A DNA stretch of 61,811 nt, taken from the NCBI GenBank assembly GCA_018817915.1, contig JAHISX010000004.1:1-61811 (forward strand), read 5' to 3'. Position numbers and translations under genes: made by a program. This stretch comes from Bacillota bacterium. Its GTDB lineage: Bacteria > Bacillota_I > Bacilli_A > Acholeplasmatales > Acholeplasmataceae. Shown piece after piece: positions 1 through 9,017 of the stretch; the first letter of the stretch is position 1; the number at the start of each line of letters is the position of its first letter. Under the pieces are notes generated by a model that saw nothing but the letters and a program-made list of their open reading frames with translations, had not been told where the DNA came from and did no database searches.

Positions 1-3000
1 AACACCAAACATATCAATAACTACACCATCTTTAGATAATGTTACAGCATCGTCACCATTCCAGTTTGGAACGCTTGGATAAGCTAATGCATCATCAGCA
101 AGATCCAAAATTGTTTGATTTGCTGAACTGTTAGCTAGAATAAATACAGCGCCTGAAGCTAATGTGCCAGTAAGGTCGTATGTTGAAGTTGCTGTAGCTG
201 AACCGTTAGAATATAATTCTAATGTGTAAAGAGTTAGGTCAACTGTACCATCAGTTGGATTATAAATTTCAATTGCTTTGTTACTGCTAGAACCTTCAAT
301 ATATTCAGAAATGAATAGGTCTCTAACAACAAATGGAATGACTTCTGCAACACCAACTGCTACATCAAATGTAACAACTGTTTCAGCTGCATTAAGTGTA
401 ACTGTAGCTGTTAAAGTAACAACTACTTGTCCGCTTACTGGAAGTACAACTGCGCCAGTAGTTGGATTAATAATTGCATCATCGCTTGAAGTCCAAGCAA
501 TCGTTGTTCCGTTAGTTCCAGCAACAGGAAGAGTAAGTGTAGTTGCTTCTAAAGCAGTAGCAACAACACTAAGAGCATCTGCATCTGTATCAGCAAACGC
601 TTGATCAACAGCTAATAGAGCTGCTGCGCTTGGAGAAGCAACGACAGTAATAATTGATGTGTCAGTATAGAATAAGTATGGTGCATTCTTCCAACCAAGT
701 GTAGTCGTTAGATCAATGACATCACCAAGAGCTATAGCATCGATTTGTGCTTGTGCTTCTGTTGATAGTACTTGTCTTGAATCCCACTTCATTTGTACAG
801 ATACATCAGATGATACATCAAGTAATGTTAACGTAATATTACCATAACTATCAACATCAACTTTAGTAACAACTAATTCCATCAATGAAACATTTTGGCT
901 TTGCATATTAATGAGTCCTACTAAATTGTAAGATTCGATATCTAATACAGCTGGTAGTGTTTGAGCAGTTGCAAGAACTGTCACTGCTGAAGGTTTAACT
1001 TCAACCAATGCGCTGTAGAAATCAAGTTCGCCAGTAACTTCAACTAAGTTACCAACAATAAGAGCAGCAGAGAATGTTGCATCACTTGTATAAATAGCAA
1101 CAGCACCTGAAGAATCTTGGATAAAGAATGTATTATAATATTCACCAGCAACAACAACACCTTGTACAGTAACGATTGTAGCATCGGCTGTAGTATAAAG
1201 TACTGAGATTAATTGTACTCCAACGATAAATTCCAATACAGCTGAATCTGTTTCAGTTCCTAAAGTAAGTGTCGCATTAACAGTAACTGTTTCACGTCCT
1301 ATAGTAGGAAGAGTCACAGCACCTGTAGTTACGTTGAAATATGTGCTAGCTGTATCATAAGCAATTGTTACACCGAATAATGATGTAGGTAAACTTAATG
1401 TAGTTTCTTCATTATATTCATCTGCAAAGAATGCCATAACTACAGCTTTAGCAAGAGCTACTCTTTCAGCATCTGTTAAGACAACTTGAGTAATAACTGT
1501 TGAATCTGTGAAATATAAGTATGGTCCGTTATTCCAAGCAAGTGGATTAACAACATCAATAACATCATTAACAGCGATTGTAGCTAATAAAGCTGCTGCT
1601 TCTGTTGATAATGTAACTCTTGAATCCCACTTCATAGTTACTTCGTTATCTGAATTTGCATCATATAACTTAATTGTAACATTACCATATGAATCAGTAT
1701 TAACTGCTGTAACAGCAAGACCAGTTAATTCAACAAGTTGACCTTGGTATGGTGCTATCGTAATGCTATCTAAGCCAGCTGCATCAACATTGACTGCTGT
1801 AGGCATTGTAGCATCACCAACTAAAGTGTTGATAACAACATTTGAAATCTGATTTAATCCGTTGTAAGCAGCTCTAGTACCAACTAGATCTACTTCTTTA
1901 CCGTAATTTGCAGTTAAGAATGCAATGAAATCTGCATTTGATGTGTAAATTGCAATACCGCCTGTAGCGTCTTGTACGAAGAATGTTCTATAGTATTGGC
2001 TTGCTGTAACAACACCAACGACATGAACTAATTCTCCAGCTTCAACTAGAAGAGCTTCAGCAACAGTTTGAACTGGTTTTTCACCAGCTTTGAATGAAAC
2101 CACTTGTTCTCCAGTAACATCACCTTTTGATAATGTTGCTGTAACAACGACATCTTCTTGACCAGTCAATGGCATAGTTAATACGCCTGTAGTTGCATCA
2201 AATAAGACATTGTCTGAAGCCCAAGTAACAGCTACACCTGCAAATTCTGTAGGTAATGTAATTGTTTGAGGAAGAACATATTCACTCTTGAAAGTAGATT
2301 GTACAGATGTTTTAGCAAGATTTACTAATTCTGTATCAGTGAGTGGAACAAGAGAAATATCATCTTCAGTTCCTGTGAAAATAACTGTATAAATCTTATT
2401 ATTTGAACGTTGTGCAAATAAGAATACATTTAGAATAACATCCATACCTGCGTATGATCTAACTGCATTGATATTTGATGGATAGTAAACCATCAATGCA
2501 TTTGTAATAAATGAACCTGCACCAGATGAATCAATATTAGTTCCTGCGAAATCAGTGTTAACTAAGAAAGTTTCATAATTTGCAAGTGGATCATCAACTT
2601 GTACTTGTGCAGTAATTTGAACATATTGATATGCAAGTGCGCCTACTAGAGGATAAGCAGGTAATGTAGCAATATAATCAGAGACTGAACCTGTAAGTAC
2701 AGTAGGAGATAATACTTCTGCTGTAGCAACTGAATCAATCAATACGATTGGCATATTCGCACTACCTGTAAGTTCCATAGAACCAAAGTAATTTGTAATG
2801 ATACCTCTAATTGTAAAGACTGCACCATCAACGACATCTTCTGTTGGAGCTTTGTATACCTGAAGGATAGTAGTTCCATCATAGACCATGAAGCCTGTGC
2901 TAAATGTTCCTACGACCGTTAAGTCAGGAATTTCAACATAACTTCCGTCTGTTAATGCTAATGCTGCAGCAATGTCAGCAACTGCTGTAAATGGTTCAAA

Positions 3001-3918
3001 TGTTAAGACAACAACTGCAAAATCTTTAGTTACAGTTTGGTCGCCCAAATGTAGGGTTGCTGTTAAAGTAACGTTTGCATTACCATCTAAAGGTCTCGTG
3101 ACAACACCTGCATCAGTAACTAAATCAGTATTGCTTGATGTCCAAGTAACTGTAACACCTTCAGTACCGACTGTTGTAGGTAATGTAAGATTAGCTGAAA
3201 CGCCATCACTTACGCCAGGTAACAGTAAAGCATCGCTAGCTTCTGAAAGAATTAATTCAGCTGGCTTTTCTGTAATTGCATAAACAGTAACATAGAATTC
3301 TTTAGTTTCAGTACCTATTGTAGCAGTAAGAATGACTAATGAATCAACTTGTCCATAAGCTGGTCTAGTGACAACACCTGCTGTAGTAATCAAAGCAGCA
3401 TTGCTTGATTCCCAAGAAACTGTTAATGTCATAGAAACTGTTGGTAATAAAATGTCACTCTTTGTGTTATAACGACCTGTTATTGCATCATAGCCTACAA
3501 GATCGCCTGTAAGTGCAATTGCATCTAATGCTTCGACTGGATCAATAACGACCACGACGACAGCTGCAAGAACCTTAACTGTGAAATCTTTTTCAGCAGT
3601 TGCATCACCAAGTGTTAGAGTTGCTGTTAAAACAACATTTGTATCTGCTGTTTGACGTGTAACAACACCAGCAGTAGTGATAACAGTTGGTTGATCAGAT
3701 GCCCAAGCAATTTGAACATCGCCAACAGTAGTTGGTAAGGTCAAGTTTTGTGTGACTGAAGTCGCACTATCGCCTGATGCGTATACTAAGCTTACTGCAT
3801 CTAACGCTTCATCAACTAGTGCTTGGTTATCATCACCACATGCAACCAGTGTGAAAGCAGTTAAGAAAATAACAGCAAACATGAGTATGCTTTTCATAAA
3901 CGTAAATCTTTTAATCAT
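1..3918 (-). CDS. Giant Ig/OB-fold/lamin-tail surface lipoprotein, probable ExeM/YhcR-type nuclease (C-terminus outside window)
   Basis: The frame is open from the ATG at 3918 (SD GGAGG, 8 nt upstream) to the window edge, 1306 codons, so the gene is partial. A signal peptide ends in the lipobox LVAC with Cys27, so the protein should be anchored on the outer face of the membrane. Three Ig-like beta domains (about 30-118, 125-215, 215-305) carry the repeated pattern LTLPTTVG...W(A/T)S...GVVTRP. OB-fold segments resembling the YhcR_OBF type follow (about 325-520). Two tandem copies of an Ig plus OB module lie at about 526-812 and 813-1095, each with an MKWDSR motif (762-767 and 1043-1048). Another Ig domain lies at about 1095-1190. 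A lamin-tail domain starts near 1195 with ISEYIEGSSSNKAIEIYN. In known proteins OB plus lamin-tail is typical of extracellular nucleases such as ExeM and YhcR. The catalytic domain is not visible here, so nuclease activity is inferred. It is the last visible gene of the operon starting at 11128. Confidence 0.85.
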   Translation of the reverse strand, partial: MIKRFTFMKSILMFAVIFLTAFTLVACGDDNQALVDEALDAVSLVYASGDSATSVTQNLTLPTTVGDVQIAWASDQPTVITTAGVVTRQTADTNVVLTATLTLGDATAEKDFTVKVLAAVVVVVIDPVEALDAIALTGDLVGYDAITGRYNTKSDILLPTVSMTLTVSWESSNAALITTAGVVTRPAYGQVDSLVILTATIGTETKEFYVTVYAITEKPAELILSEASDALLLPGVSDGVSANLTLPTTVGTEGVTVTWTSSNTDLVTDAGVVTRPLDGNANVTLTATLHLGDQTVTKDFAVVVLTFEPFTAVADIAAALALTDGSYVEIPDLTVVGTFSTGFMVYDGTTILQVYKAPTEDVVDGAVFTIRGIITNYFGSMELTGSANMPIVLIDSVATAEVLSPTVLTGSVSDYIATLPAYPLVGALAYQYVQITAQVQVDDPLANYETFLVNTDFAGTNIDSSGAGSFITNALMVYYPSNINAVRSYAGMDVILNVFLFAQRSNNKIYTVIFTGTEDDISLVPLTDTELVNLAKTSVQSTFKSEYVLPQTITLPTEFAGVAVTWASDNVLFDATTGVLTMPLTGQEDVVVTATLSKGDVTGEQVVSFKAGEKPVQTVAEALLVEAGELVHVVGVVTASQYYRTFFVQDATGGIAIYTSNADFIAFLTANYGKEVDLVGTRAAYNGLNQISNVVINTLVGDATMPTAVNVDAAGLDSITIAPYQGQLVELTGLAVTAVNTDSYGNVTIKLYDANSDNEVTMKWDSRVTLSTEAAALLATIAVNDVIDVVNPLAWNNGPYLYFTDSTVITQVVLTDAERVALAKAVVMAFFADEYNEETTLSLPTSLFGVTIAYDTASTYFNVTTGAVTLPTIGRETVTVNATLTLGTETDSAVLEFIVGVQLISVLYTTADATIVTVQGVVVAGEYYNTFFIQDSSGAVAIYTSDATFSAALIVGNLVEVTGELDFYSALVEVKPSAVTVLATAQTLPAVLDIESYNLVGLINMQSQNVSLMELVVTKVDVDSYGNITLTLLDVSSDVSVQMKWDSRQVLSTEAQAQIDAIALGDVIDLTTTLGWKNAPYLFYTDTSIITVVASPSAAALLAVDQAFADTDADALSVVATALEATTLTLPVAGTNGTTIAWTSSDDAIINPTTGAVVLPVSGQVVVTLTATVTLNAAETVVTFDVAVGVAEVIPFVVRDLFISEYIEGSSSNKAIEIYNPTDGTVDLTLYTLELYSNGSATATSTYDLTGTLASGAVFILANSSANQTILDLADDALAYPSVPNWNGDDAVTLSKDGVVIDMFGV

Positions 3919-3943
3919 TTGACTTTCCTCCGTTTTCTATTTT

Positions 3944-5608
3944 TTAATCCTTGAATACTATATTTCCTACACCTGGAACCATCATTTGAAATCCTTCATA
4001 GTATTGAGTCACAGGTCCAAAAACCGAAATGTGTTTGCCAGGTACAAAATTGTAACTTGGCAAGAATGAAGCCGTGTAGTTATCAACACGCAAACTGATC
4101 GTGTTGTCTTGATCGTCTGTTGCATAAATTGTATATGCAGCATCGCTTGGTGATTCACTAATACTTTGAATCGTTAAATTCTCGAAATTGACAACTCTAC
4201 CTACGTATGATCCGATTTGGTTACCCAAAATGGTTGTTATGATGACTATATTGTCAATCGATTCCAATTTCATATTTTCATATTTATAATTGGATAATTG
4301 CATGCTATTGAAATATACCGATGGAACAAGCCCTTGAATCGTAACTTCATAGCCCACAACTAATTCATTGTGTGGCTCATAGCCTCCATAAATATAAATG
4401 CCTCTACCATCTTGTTCAATGAATATGCTATTTCCTACTTTTGATGTGATAACGCCAGTAATTGTTACTTTACTTCCAACATAAGTATCGAAATTGTCAA
4501 TCAATGCTCCAATTTCAATCGGTGTGCCTGAAGTACTGTAATCATAATTAGGGTCAATTTCACCATAAATACGTCTTTGGGTAAGTTGTGTTTCAGCACC
4601 CGCAATTGTAAATTCATCTTCATATTGTGTGCCTACTGCTCCAGATGTCCACGCGTATGCCTGTTCTACCAATTCAAGATTAAGCAATCGAGTAACACCG
4701 TCTTTAACATACCAAACCCAAGCTAGATATCTACTATTACCATCTGTTCGATCGCCTTCAGCTTGTAAAATAATCTTTTCAGCACCACTTAGTTTTTCAC
4801 GAGCAAATGCTGCAGCTTCAATACCCCAAGGTTCATAAGTACTTGTTGCTTCAGGAGCATCAATACCTAGATAACGTACAGTAAACCTGTCTCCTGACAC
4901 AAGATCAATAAAGTTCGTTGTATCACCATCTGTAAATGTTGTTACTTCAACTTCACCAATACCATCATCAATGAATGATAATCCAGTATAAGATGCAGTA
5001 AGACGCAATTCATCTGTATGGTTGGTGTCAAATGGTGGAATAACAATGCTCACGTTACGAACAACAGATGTAGTAAATCCTGAGTTTTGTGCATAATAGG
5101 TCACTGTATAGTCACCTATTTTATAGTAATCAACATCCGATAAGAATTTTTCAGTACTATCTTGAACTGTATAGTAGAAGAAATTACCAAATGGAATATC
5201 ATTACCTAAGAAATCAGTTGCTATGATACCTTCCAATAAATCAAATTCTGGTGGATTACCTTGTACTGAAACATACAAGATGACATCTTCAACACCTTGA
5301 ATCGTTGGCGCAGATGGAGCAGGTGTAGCAATTTCAATACGAATGCTACTACCAAAATCTACTTGATCGCCAACATTTAAACCGACATATTGAATAAAAT
5401 ATCCATCTAATACATCATTTGTTTCAATGTATCTAAAAATAATTGTTAAATCTATACCTTCGAATAACTGTGTAATCTCTGCTTCTGTTTTTCCTGTTAA
5501 ATCAAGAAGTGTGTATTTTTCATCAATAGGTGTAACTTCGGGTTCTTGGCATGAAGCCACCAAGAATCCGATTGATACAACCAATAATGTTAAGAAAAAT
5601 TTTCTCAC
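3944..5608 (-). CDS. Surface lipoprotein with staphylococcal nuclease (SNase/thermonuclease) domain
   Basis: The 554-residue protein has a signal peptide with lipobox VASC (Cys20), so it is a membrane-anchored extracellular nuclease. A PASTA-like segment (about 31-95) and an Ig-like domain (about 100-192) come first. The SNase domain (about 218-345) keeps the calcium site region TDGDT (227-230), RYLGIDAPE with Arg245, Asp250 and Glu253, and SRYLAW with Arg293, matching the Arg/Glu/Arg catalytic set of staphylococcal nuclease. Two OB-like domains follow (about 364-440 and 455-554), similar to those of the giant lipoprotein next door. The start is GTG, and its GTGA overlaps the TGA of the binding-protein gene upstream, with SD-like AGGTGG, so the two are translationally coupled. 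Expected activity is calcium-dependent cleavage of DNA and RNA. Substrate and role in import are inferred. Confidence 0.9.
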   Translation of the reverse strand: MRKFFLTLLVVSIGFLVASCQEPEVTPIDEKYTLLDLTGKTEAEITQLFEGIDLTIIFRYIETNDVLDGYFIQYVGLNVGDQVDFGSSIRIEIATPAPSAPTIQGVEDVILYVSVQGNPPEFDLLEGIIATDFLGNDIPFGNFFYYTVQDSTEKFLSDVDYYKIGDYTVTYYAQNSGFTTSVVRNVSIVIPPFDTNHTDELRLTASYTGLSFIDDGIGEVEVTTFTDGDTTNFIDLVSGDRFTVRYLGIDAPEATSTYEPWGIEAAAFAREKLSGAEKIILQAEGDRTDGNSRYLAWVWYVKDGVTRLLNLELVEQAYAWTSGAVGTQYEDEFTIAGAETQLTQRRIYGEIDPNYDYSTSGTPIEIGALIDNFDTYVGSKVTITGVITSKVGNSIFIEQDGRGIYIYGGYEPHNELVVGYEVTIQGLVPSVYFNSMQLSNYKYENMKLESIDNIVIITTILGNQIGSYVGRVVNFENLTIQSISESPSDAAYTIYATDDQDNTISLRVDNYTASFLPSYNFVPGKHISVFGPVTQYYEGFQMMVPGVGNIVFKD

Positions 5609-7539
5609 GAACCACCTAAGTTTGCTTCAGTATAAGCTTCAAGAAGTGCTGCTGCAATATCTCCATCACCTAACATGATACGTTCTAACGCTAGACCTAC
5701 TTGAACACGTGCTCTTGATGAGCCAATGAACGCAGGATCATAGAACATATAGCCTGATTGTGTATATGCTGCATTTGAAGCCATTGAAACAGGAAGTTGA
5801 TTTGCAGTTGGAGAGTTTAAGAAGGTTTGATAAATTGTACTTTGATAAGCACTTGTTCTAACTGGTAAGTAACCTGTGTTCATTGCCCAGTCAGTAGTGT
5901 TTTCTGTGTTAATTAAGTATTTCAAGAATAACCATGATGCAAGTTGTTCTTGTGGAGTTCCCGTCTTCATCAAGGAAATATTAGTACCTTGTTGAATAGC
6001 TGCTTTATCATCAGGACGTGCTGAGTTGTAAGGAACTGGACCAACGCCAATTTGGAATATTGGTTGTTCTGTAGTTGGATCAGTTGCTGGAACATTATAT
6101 CTAACACCTGCTGAAGAACCAATCGTTACAAATGTTTGTTGGTTAATGAAAGGTGTAGATGCATATTGTTGATTCCAATATTCTGGTAATGTGATTACGT
6201 CGCTATTATCCTTAAGGAATTGCATAGCTGCTGTTGTTTGTACATTGTCATTCCATAAATATTGACCACTGAAATTGGTGTAATCAATACCTGTATAAGC
6301 ACCACCAAATTGTCTAGTAAATGTAATGAACGCATTACCTGTAGAATCATAAGCTGCTGGAACGATTAATAATTGTGCTGCTGCAATGAGTGGAGCTAAA
6401 TCAACATCATTCATCAAAGGATTAGCTGCTCTAACTTGAGCTTCAGCTAGGTCATCACCATAAGCCTTTAGGGCTGGTGCTGCTGCAATAATATCTTGCC
6501 ATGTTTGTGGTTCTGCTATTTCTAGTTCATCAAATACTGTCTTGTTATAAATCATGACTTCAGTTGATTTGTTGAATGGTAGTGAATAATATGTACCAAC
6601 TGAATCATATTGACTGTTTTCTTCTAAATAAGAAGTAATGATATCATCAATTGAATCATCACCATTTAAACCCCATAATTCACTATTGATATAAGGATTT
6701 AAATTGAGAACTGCTTTACCATTTAAATATTCTGCAACATGGTCAGGATATGCTTGAACTAAGTTTGGCATATCTTGTGCTGTAATCGCATTGATCATAT
6801 TTGTCTTCAATGTATCATAGTTACCAACGCCAGCAGGAATAATGACTGTTACATTTGGATATAATAATTGGAAATTATCAGCATATTTTTGTAGAAGTGC
6901 TTGGTTAGCAGCTCCCATTGCATGCCATAAAGTAATTTCAATTGGATCAGTTCCTAATGTTAATGGAATTGCACTGACTGCAACTGTTAATACAACAGAT
7001 GCGCTCGCTCTAATACCACCACTATTGGTAACACGAATCGTTAGATTGTATGTACCTGGAGTATCAAGGAAATAAGTACCTATAACTTCGATGTCTCCTG
7101 TAATATTGCCATCAACTGGGTCAATTGCTGTTACACCTGCTTTAGGATCGTAGTCTCCAGATCCAATGTAATAAGTTTGTGTAGGTTCTACACCACTTAA
7201 TACTGGTGGTTCTACATTAGTTACACCTTCAACAGTCAAATTGATAGTTGCGGTTGCAGTCAAATCACCACTGTCTGTTACTGTTAAAGTGATGGTATAA
7301 GTACCAGCAAAATTAACATCATCTGCTACGAAACCACTAACAACGATATCCGCAGTTAAATCACCGTCTTCTTCGTCACTAGCTGTTACACCAGTCAGTG
7401 GGTTGTATGCGTCACCTTGTTGAATGACTGGATTCAAATCTGCACCTGTAATTACGGGTGCTTGATTTCTTTTTGTCGCACATGCTGAAAGTGTTAAGAC
7501 TCCCAAAAGTACGAGTACTGTAAATAAGACTTTTTTCAT
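5605..7539 (-). CDS. ABC transporter substrate-binding lipoprotein (CUT1/UgpB-like) with two N-terminal Ig-like domains
   Basis: The 644-residue protein begins with a signal peptide and lipobox LSAC (Cys20). Two Ig-like domains (about 29-107 and 113-192) carry GVTASDEEDGDLT-type and GVTAIDPVDGNIT-type motifs, as in surface Ig repeats. A family 1 extracellular solute-binding domain follows from about 200, opening with ITLWHAMG and including the segment with PNLVQAYPDHVAEYL. Typical UgpB/MalE-type proteins are about 420-450 residues, so the extra length is the Ig spacer. SD AGGAGG precedes the ATG. It lies downstream of two permeases and the ATPase and overlaps the SNase lipoprotein gene, so it should capture the ligand at the surface. 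The fold family suggests an oligosaccharide or a glycerophosphodiester, but the neighbouring nucleases suggest a nucleic-acid product. The ligand cannot be read from the sequence. Confidence 0.9.
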   Translation of the reverse strand: MKKVLFTVLVLLGVLTLSACATKRNQAPVITGADLNPVIQQGDAYNPLTGVTASDEEDGDLTADIVVSGFVADDVNFAGTYTITLTVTDSGDLTATATINLTVEGVTNVEPPVLSGVEPTQTYYIGSGDYDPKAGVTAIDPVDGNITGDIEVIGTYFLDTPGTYNLTIRVTNSGGIRASASVVLTVAVSAIPLTLGTDPIEITLWHAMGAANQALLQKYADNFQLLYPNVTVIIPAGVGNYDTLKTNMINAITAQDMPNLVQAYPDHVAEYLNGKAVLNLNPYINSELWGLNGDDSIDDIITSYLEENSQYDSVGTYYSLPFNKSTEVMIYNKTVFDELEIAEPQTWQDIIAAAPALKAYGDDLAEAQVRAANPLMNDVDLAPLIAAAQLLIVPAAYDSTGNAFITFTRQFGGAYTGIDYTNFSGQYLWNDNVQTTAAMQFLKDNSDVITLPEYWNQQYASTPFINQQTFVTIGSSAGVRYNVPATDPTTEQPIFQIGVGPVPYNSARPDDKAAIQQGTNISLMKTGTPQEQLASWLFLKYLINTENTTDWAMNTGYLPVRTSAYQSTIYQTFLNSPTANQLPVSMASNAAYTQSGYMFYDPAFIGSSRARVQVGLALERIMLGDGDIAAALLEAYTEANLGGS

Positions 7540-7593
7540 TTCTTCCTCCTATATATTTATTTATCTATATTTTTTAAAACTAAAACTTAGAAA

Positions 7594-9003
7594 TTAACCT
7601 TTTGTTCCACTTCTACCAACACCAGAGATAATATATTTTTTCATTGAGAAGAAAATAATTAATAATGGTACGGTGACAAGAGCGGTTGCTGCAAGTTGTA
7701 AGTTGTATACTGGTCTTGCATCCGAACCTTCACCAGTTACGAAACTTGTACTTCTTAATGCGACTGATATCAACCAGTTTTCTTCTGATGGAGCTACTAG
7801 TTGTGGCCAGATGTATGCATCCCATGCACCAATAGCACTTAGGATGGTAATCGTAATGATTGTTGGTTTAGCAATCGGAATCATAACTCTTCTTAAATAT
7901 TTGAAATCGCTACATCCATCAACCTGTGCTGCACGATAAAGTGTATCAGGAATTTGTTTGAAGGACTGTCTTAAGAAGAATATGTAAAATACGCTTGTCA
8001 TAAATGGAAAGATCAAAGCGTAGAAACTATCATACCAACCAAGGTTTCTTACTGTAATATAATTGGTGATTGTATAAAGTTCACCAGGGATCATCATTGT
8101 CATCAATAGGATTGAGAAAATAAATTCACGGCCTTTAAAATCTAATCTTGAAAACGCAAATGACGCTAAGATTGTTGTTGTTACTGTACCAACCATTGAT
8201 AAGAGACCTACGATGATCGTGTTTCCAATGTATTTAGCAAAGTTAAACTGTGTAAGTGCTACTTTGAAATTTACCCATTGCATCTCAGATATACCAATAA
8301 ACATTCTAGGTGTTACAGCATAGGATAGCTCATAATGTGTTTTTAATGCTGTTATCATCATCCAATAGAATGGGATGAAGATGAATAGTGCAATCATGGT
8401 AAGGAATGTATAGGTAGCAACCATGACCAACACTTTGACAAATAGGTCGTGTCTACTTACGCGTTCTAAATCAGCTTGACTTTCAGTTTCTTGCTTTTTT
8501 AATTCTCTTCTAGCTTTAGCACGTTTAAATGTTTCTCCAGTGACTAATTCTTTAAGATCATGCATAACATTCAAGAAAGCTTGTTTTACGCCATAATCTT
8601 GAACGACAGTCAATATTTCAGATGCCATAATAAAGCGAACAACTGCACTAAATGGGTTGAGTGTGAATAAACTCATAAAGGAATATAAGAATTGCGTGCG
8701 GTAAGTCCATTGATCCATTTCAATAATATCTTTACTTCTTAAACGTTTAACGTGTGAGAAAAGTAAAGGGATAAAGACGATTAAGTATCCAATCAATAAA
8801 CTAATACCTGCATTTAATTGCGCCGATGTGATTGTAATACCTAAAACATTATAGGTTGTATCAATCACTTCAGTAATAAATTCCGGTTCTGCTAGAATAA
8901 TAAAGAAATACGAGAGTAGGGCAAGTGCGGCGATCACATAAACGAGATCAATCAGTGTAGCAATTAAATCAAGTTTTTTAATATTTTGAGTTATTCTTTT
9001 CAT
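7594..9003 (-). CDS. ABC transporter permease (MalG/UgpE family) with long N-terminal membrane extension
   Basis: The protein has 469 residues. From about residue 189 it is a standard CUT1 permease with six membrane segments and an EAA loop (AAQVDGCSDFKYLRRVMIP) that contacts the ATPase. The family is usually about 270-290 residues. Here about 185 residues precede the core, with two clear hydrophobic segments (about 12-38 and 62-84) and a charged stretch rich in Lys, Arg and Glu (about 155-185). SD GGAGGGG precedes the ATG. The gene lies 14 nt after the other permease gene, so the two form the membrane channel. The extension has no function I recognise; it could dock the Ig-bearing binding protein or a nuclease, but that is a guess. 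Confidence 0.9.
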   Translation of the reverse strand: MKRITQNIKKLDLIATLIDLVYVIAALALLSYFFIILAEPEFITEVIDTTYNVLGITITSAQLNAGISLLIGYLIVFIPLLFSHVKRLRSKDIIEMDQWTYRTQFLYSFMSLFTLNPFSAVVRFIMASEILTVVQDYGVKQAFLNVMHDLKELVTGETFKRAKARRELKKQETESQADLERVSRHDLFVKVLVMVATYTFLTMIALFIFIPFYWMMITALKTHYELSYAVTPRMFIGISEMQWVNFKVALTQFNFAKYIGNTIIVGLLSMVGTVTTTILASFAFSRLDFKGREFIFSILLMTMMIPGELYTITNYITVRNLGWYDSFYALIFPFMTSVFYIFFLRQSFKQIPDTLYRAAQVDGCSDFKYLRRVMIPIAKPTIITITILSAIGAWDAYIWPQLVAPSEENWLISVALRSTSFVTGEGSDARPVYNLQLAATALVTVPLLIIFFSMKKYIISGVGRSGTKG

Positions 9004-9017
9004 GTTGTTTTCCCCTC

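Noticed and set aside
278-3283. Plus-strand open frames of 77-108 codons (278, 1508, 2972) rich in Thr, Ser, Val and Ala
   Set aside because: They are antisense to the giant lipoprotein frame, whose repeats give mirrored open frames. They lack ribosome sites.
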